From Candidatus Minthosoma equi (GTDB taxonomy: Bacteria; Bacteroidota; Bacteroidia; Bacteroidales; Bacteroidaceae), in contig JAGHUI010000086.1 in NCBI GenBank assembly GCA_018064885.1, positions 1 to 54,778 on the forward strand: a stretch of DNA of 54,778 nt, written 5' to 3'. The notes under the pieces are model-generated. The model made no database searches. It was not told the origin of the DNA and saw only the letters and a program-made list of their open reading frames with translations. Of this stretch, positions 53,553-54,778 are shown piece after piece; position 1 is the first letter of the stretch, and each line of letters opens with the position of its first letter. The position numbers were made by a program, and so were the translations under genes.

Positions 53553-54179
53553 CTACTCTGTACTCAGCACATAAATAAGCGATGCACCTCTGCCCCTTGT
53601 CGTAATGCCGCTCTCAGGATTACTCCTGAACGCCTGCAAATCTCTCCATGCAGAAGTAGAGCCCATTCCCGTGAGTCTCTCATAATCAGCCGCACGCATG
53701 AAGGCATTTTCCTCCAAATATTCCTTAGCCAAGGCAAGCCTATCTTCCAGCGTCTCTGCCTTTGGAGAGACGGTCTTCGTCTTGCCTCTCTTCACCAGCT
53801 CAATGCTCCGTCTCAAGTCCTTGAGCCACTTCTTTGCAGGCAAGAAATTCACCGTCTTGAAATAGACATTGTATGTGTCGTACCTAATGCCTTCTTCCTT
53901 CACCTCCTCTCTCTTGTTCGGGTTCTTCAATCCCAATGCAGGGCTGAAAGTCCCCAAGCCTTCAATCTTCACGGAATAGCCATAATCGAAGGCAAACCTC
54001 ATCTGCTTTGTAACAGCATCCAGCACACCCTTAATCTGACTCTGATTGAAACCGCTTGACTGCGCTACCTCTTTCAGAAACAGATCATAGTCAAACTGAT
54101 CAACATGCCTTGGCTTTGGGTAAACAAGCCTCTCACCCTTATTGCCCAAATCGGGCATCTCTTGAAAAAAGTATTCCAT
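53553..54179 (-). CDS. HU-family DNA-binding protein with C-terminal helix-turn-helix-like extension
   Basis: A 208-residue protein. Residues 30-130 form an HU/IHF-like fold (FDYDLFLKEVAQSSGFNQSQIKGVLDAVTKQMRFAFDYGYSVKIEGLGTFSPAL), the first of which packs DNA as dimers. The C-terminal 75 residues (TLEDRLALAKEYLEENAFMRAADYERLTGMGSTSAWRDLQAF) look like a helix-turn-helix followed by a wing (GITTRGRGASLIYVL). It may be a nucleoid or locus-specific DNA binder, as is common in Bacteroidales. Its promoter is about 180 bases upstream and its leader holds two direct palindromic repeats. Confidence 0.88.
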   Translation of the reverse strand: MEYFFQEMPDLGNKGERLVYPKPRHVDQFDYDLFLKEVAQSSGFNQSQIKGVLDAVTKQMRFAFDYGYSVKIEGLGTFSPALGLKNPNKREEVKEEGIRYDTYNVYFKTVNFLPAKKWLKDLRRSIELVKRGKTKTVSPKAETLEDRLALAKEYLEENAFMRAADYERLTGMGSTSAWRDLQAFRSNPESGITTRGRGASLIYVLSTE

Positions 54180-54229
54180 ATTATTGTATTATGTTTTTTG
54201 TATTCACATGATCTTTCCTCTCAAATCTC

Positions 54230-54260
54230 TTGCATTTCTCATCAAAAAGCAGTATCTTTG
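54230..54260 (+). promoter_or_regulatory. Plus-strand promoter without an obvious gene, inside the HU leader
   Basis: TTGC (54230-54233), a 19-base spacer and TATCTTTG (54253-54260) is a full -33/-7 match. Transcription from about 54266 would run antisense to the HU 5' leader and into the repeats. No plausible coding frame follows. Confidence 0.55.
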
Positions 54261-54279
54261 TATCGTGTTAACGCAAAGC

Positions 54280-54317
54280 ACTTTGTTTACAAAGAAACAC
54301 TTTGTTTACAAAGAAAC
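54280..54317. repeat. Two direct 19-bp repeats with CTTTGT/ACAAAG palindromes
   Basis: ACTTTGTTTACAAAGAAAC occurs at 54280-54298 and again at 54299-54317 with no change. Each holds a six-pair inverted repeat. They lie in the HU leader. Confidence 0.85.
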
Positions 54318-54361
54318 AGGGCATCAGTTTATCCTTGCACCCCACCCCACTTTTCTCCATG

Positions 54362-54393
54362 CAAAGATAAGCATTTCTTTCCTTTCGCCCAAA
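54362..54393 (-). promoter_or_regulatory. Bacteroidetes promoter for the HU-like gene
   Basis: TTTG (54390-54393), a 20-base spacer and TATCTTTG (54362-54369) on the minus strand. The spacer resembles that of the GH30 promoter (TTTGGG-GAAA-GG-AA pattern). Confidence 0.75.
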
Positions 54394-54423
54394 CAAATTT
54401 CGCCACAACCTTGAAAATACAGT

Positions 54424-54507
54424 CATTCCAAGGCGTGAAATCACCATTCCAAGTCGTGAAACGATCATTCCAAGCTTTGAAATAGTCATTCCAAGGCTTG
54501 GAATCAC
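54424..54507. repeat. 21-bp tandem array, four units
   Basis: Units at 54424, 54445, 54466 and 54487, consensus TCATTCCAAGGCKTGAAAT plus two bases. They lie just upstream of the HU promoter. Read as protein on the minus strand they give a repeated SRLGM heptapeptide, which is a by-product of the 21-bp period. Confidence 0.9.
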
Positions 54508-54512
54508 ACGCT

Positions 54513-54528
54513 TATCGGGCAAATGCAA
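54513..54528 (+). repeat. 16-bp motif TTATCGGGCAAATGCA
   Basis: It matches 15 of 16 bases of the minus-strand motif at 26581-26596 and sits five bases after a 21-bp array. Confidence 0.6.
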
Positions 54529-54579
54529 AAAGTATTATAAGGCAAAACGAAAAAGCATATACGAGCATACGCATCAAGG

Positions 54580-54606
54580 GCATACAAGCAAATGATCTTT
54601 GTATGC
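54580..54606. repeat. Inverted repeat GCATACAA/TTGTATGC
   Basis: GCATACAA (54580-54587) is complementary to TTGTATGC (54599-54606) around an 11-base loop. It could be a hairpin or operator in the gap before the terminal tRNA. Confidence 0.5.
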
Positions 54607-54649
54607 ACAAACAGACGAAAAAGGACTGAGTGAAATCTTTTACAAAAGA

Positions 54650-54680
54650 AAAAAGGACTAACCTTTCGGTCAATCCTTTC
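54650..54680 (-). terminator. Rho-independent terminator after tRNA-Thr (minus copy)
   Basis: On the minus strand AAGGATTGACC, loop GAAA, GGTTAGTCCTT (all 11 positions pair, two as G-T) then TTTTTT. It differs in sequence from the terminator of the other tRNA copy. Confidence 0.9.
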
Positions 54681-54692
54681 TTCTTTCTTTAG

Positions 54693-54766
54693 AGCCTCTT
54701 GTCGGATTCGAACCAACGACCCCGAGATTACAAATCACGTGCTCTGGCCAACTGAGCTAAAGAGGC
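54693..54766 (-). tRNA. tRNA-Thr (anticodon TGT), inverted copy
   Basis: This 74-nt gene is identical to 25-98, in opposite orientation, including the T-T mismatch in the anticodon stem. Identity extends seven bases upstream and one base downstream, 82 bases in all; beyond that the flanks differ. Confidence 0.97.
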
Positions 54767-54778
54767 GGGTGGGTAAGC

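Noticed and set aside
54268-54528. Minus-strand protein with repeated SRLGM heptapeptides
   Set aside because: The repeat is a by-product of a 21-bp DNA array; the frame crosses the HU promoter and has no start signal.

Overview
The window reads as chromosome of a Prevotella-like member of the Bacteroidales. The evidence is a TonB-dependent receptor, a BspA-type leucine-rich-repeat surface protein, GH30/GH97/GH5 secreted glycosidases, a fused FeoAB with a FeoB-associated Cys-rich peptide, lipoproteins with Bacteroidetes-style signals, and many promoters with the Bacteroidetes -7 box TAnnTTTG (usually TAACTTTG, TACCTTTG or TATCTTTG), several with a TTTG/TTGC -33 box 19-21 bp upstream. No integrase, transposase, phage gene, rRNA or CRISPR array is visible. 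Identical tRNA-Thr(TGT) genes sit in opposite orientation at the two ends, which looks like a contig broken at a repeat.

Layout. 1-2.5 kb: tRNA-Thr and a TonB-dependent receptor. 2.5-7.1 kb (minus): valS, a membrane protein and hisB, overlapping. 7.2-10.7 kb: dus, then (minus) a fimbrillin/Mfa2-like lipoprotein and manA. 11.3-16.9 kb (minus): ilvD-ilvB-ilvN-ilvC, branched-chain amino acid synthesis. 17.0-20.1 kb (minus): gmd, fcl (GDP-fucose) and ribE. 20.1-23.9 kb: a di-iron (RIC/hemerythrin)-LuxR fusion regulator divergent from feoAB and its small partner. 24.1-28.6 kb: a membrane protein, then (minus) a GH30 enzyme and a BspA-like protein. 29.9-37.0 kb (plus): a RidA/chorismatase-like enzyme, a DUF6055-type metalloprotease, GH97 and a CotH-kinase/lamin-tail protein. 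37.0-40.9 kb (minus): a GH73-LysM glucosaminidase, an asymmetric ABC-F ATPase, gapA and a 30-residue lipoprotein. 41.1-46.9 kb: mscL; then (minus) GH5, trmN6, mnmA, nadA and a lytic transglycosylase-like protein. 47.0-54.2 kb (minus): lepA, a winged-helix protein, a lipoprotein, a TSCPD protein, yebC, pheT and an HU-like protein.

The genes are mostly core metabolism and translation, interleaved with polysaccharide-degradation and surface genes. The unusual part is the intergenic DNA. Nearly every longer gap carries short degenerate repeats with strict register: heptads (GGTCRAA, YTTAGAC, TAACNNN, ATTACGA words), octads (TCGANTTN, AGTTAAGG words) or 21/22-bp units, each gap with its own word. 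Several are paired with a near-perfect inverted copy. Other candidates for follow-up are an eight-copy GTGCAGTT octamer cluster before the fimbrial-like lipoprotein, a structured ~390-nt leader before the BspA-like gene, a pair of covarying hairpin repeats beside a duplicated gene start, the iron-sensor/FeoAB pair, an ABC-F protein with one coordinately ruined ATP site, and the tiny lipoprotein before gapA.

Functions were assigned by reading protein motifs without database searches. Start codons were adjusted where the promoter position, operon overlap or family N-terminus decided the matter.
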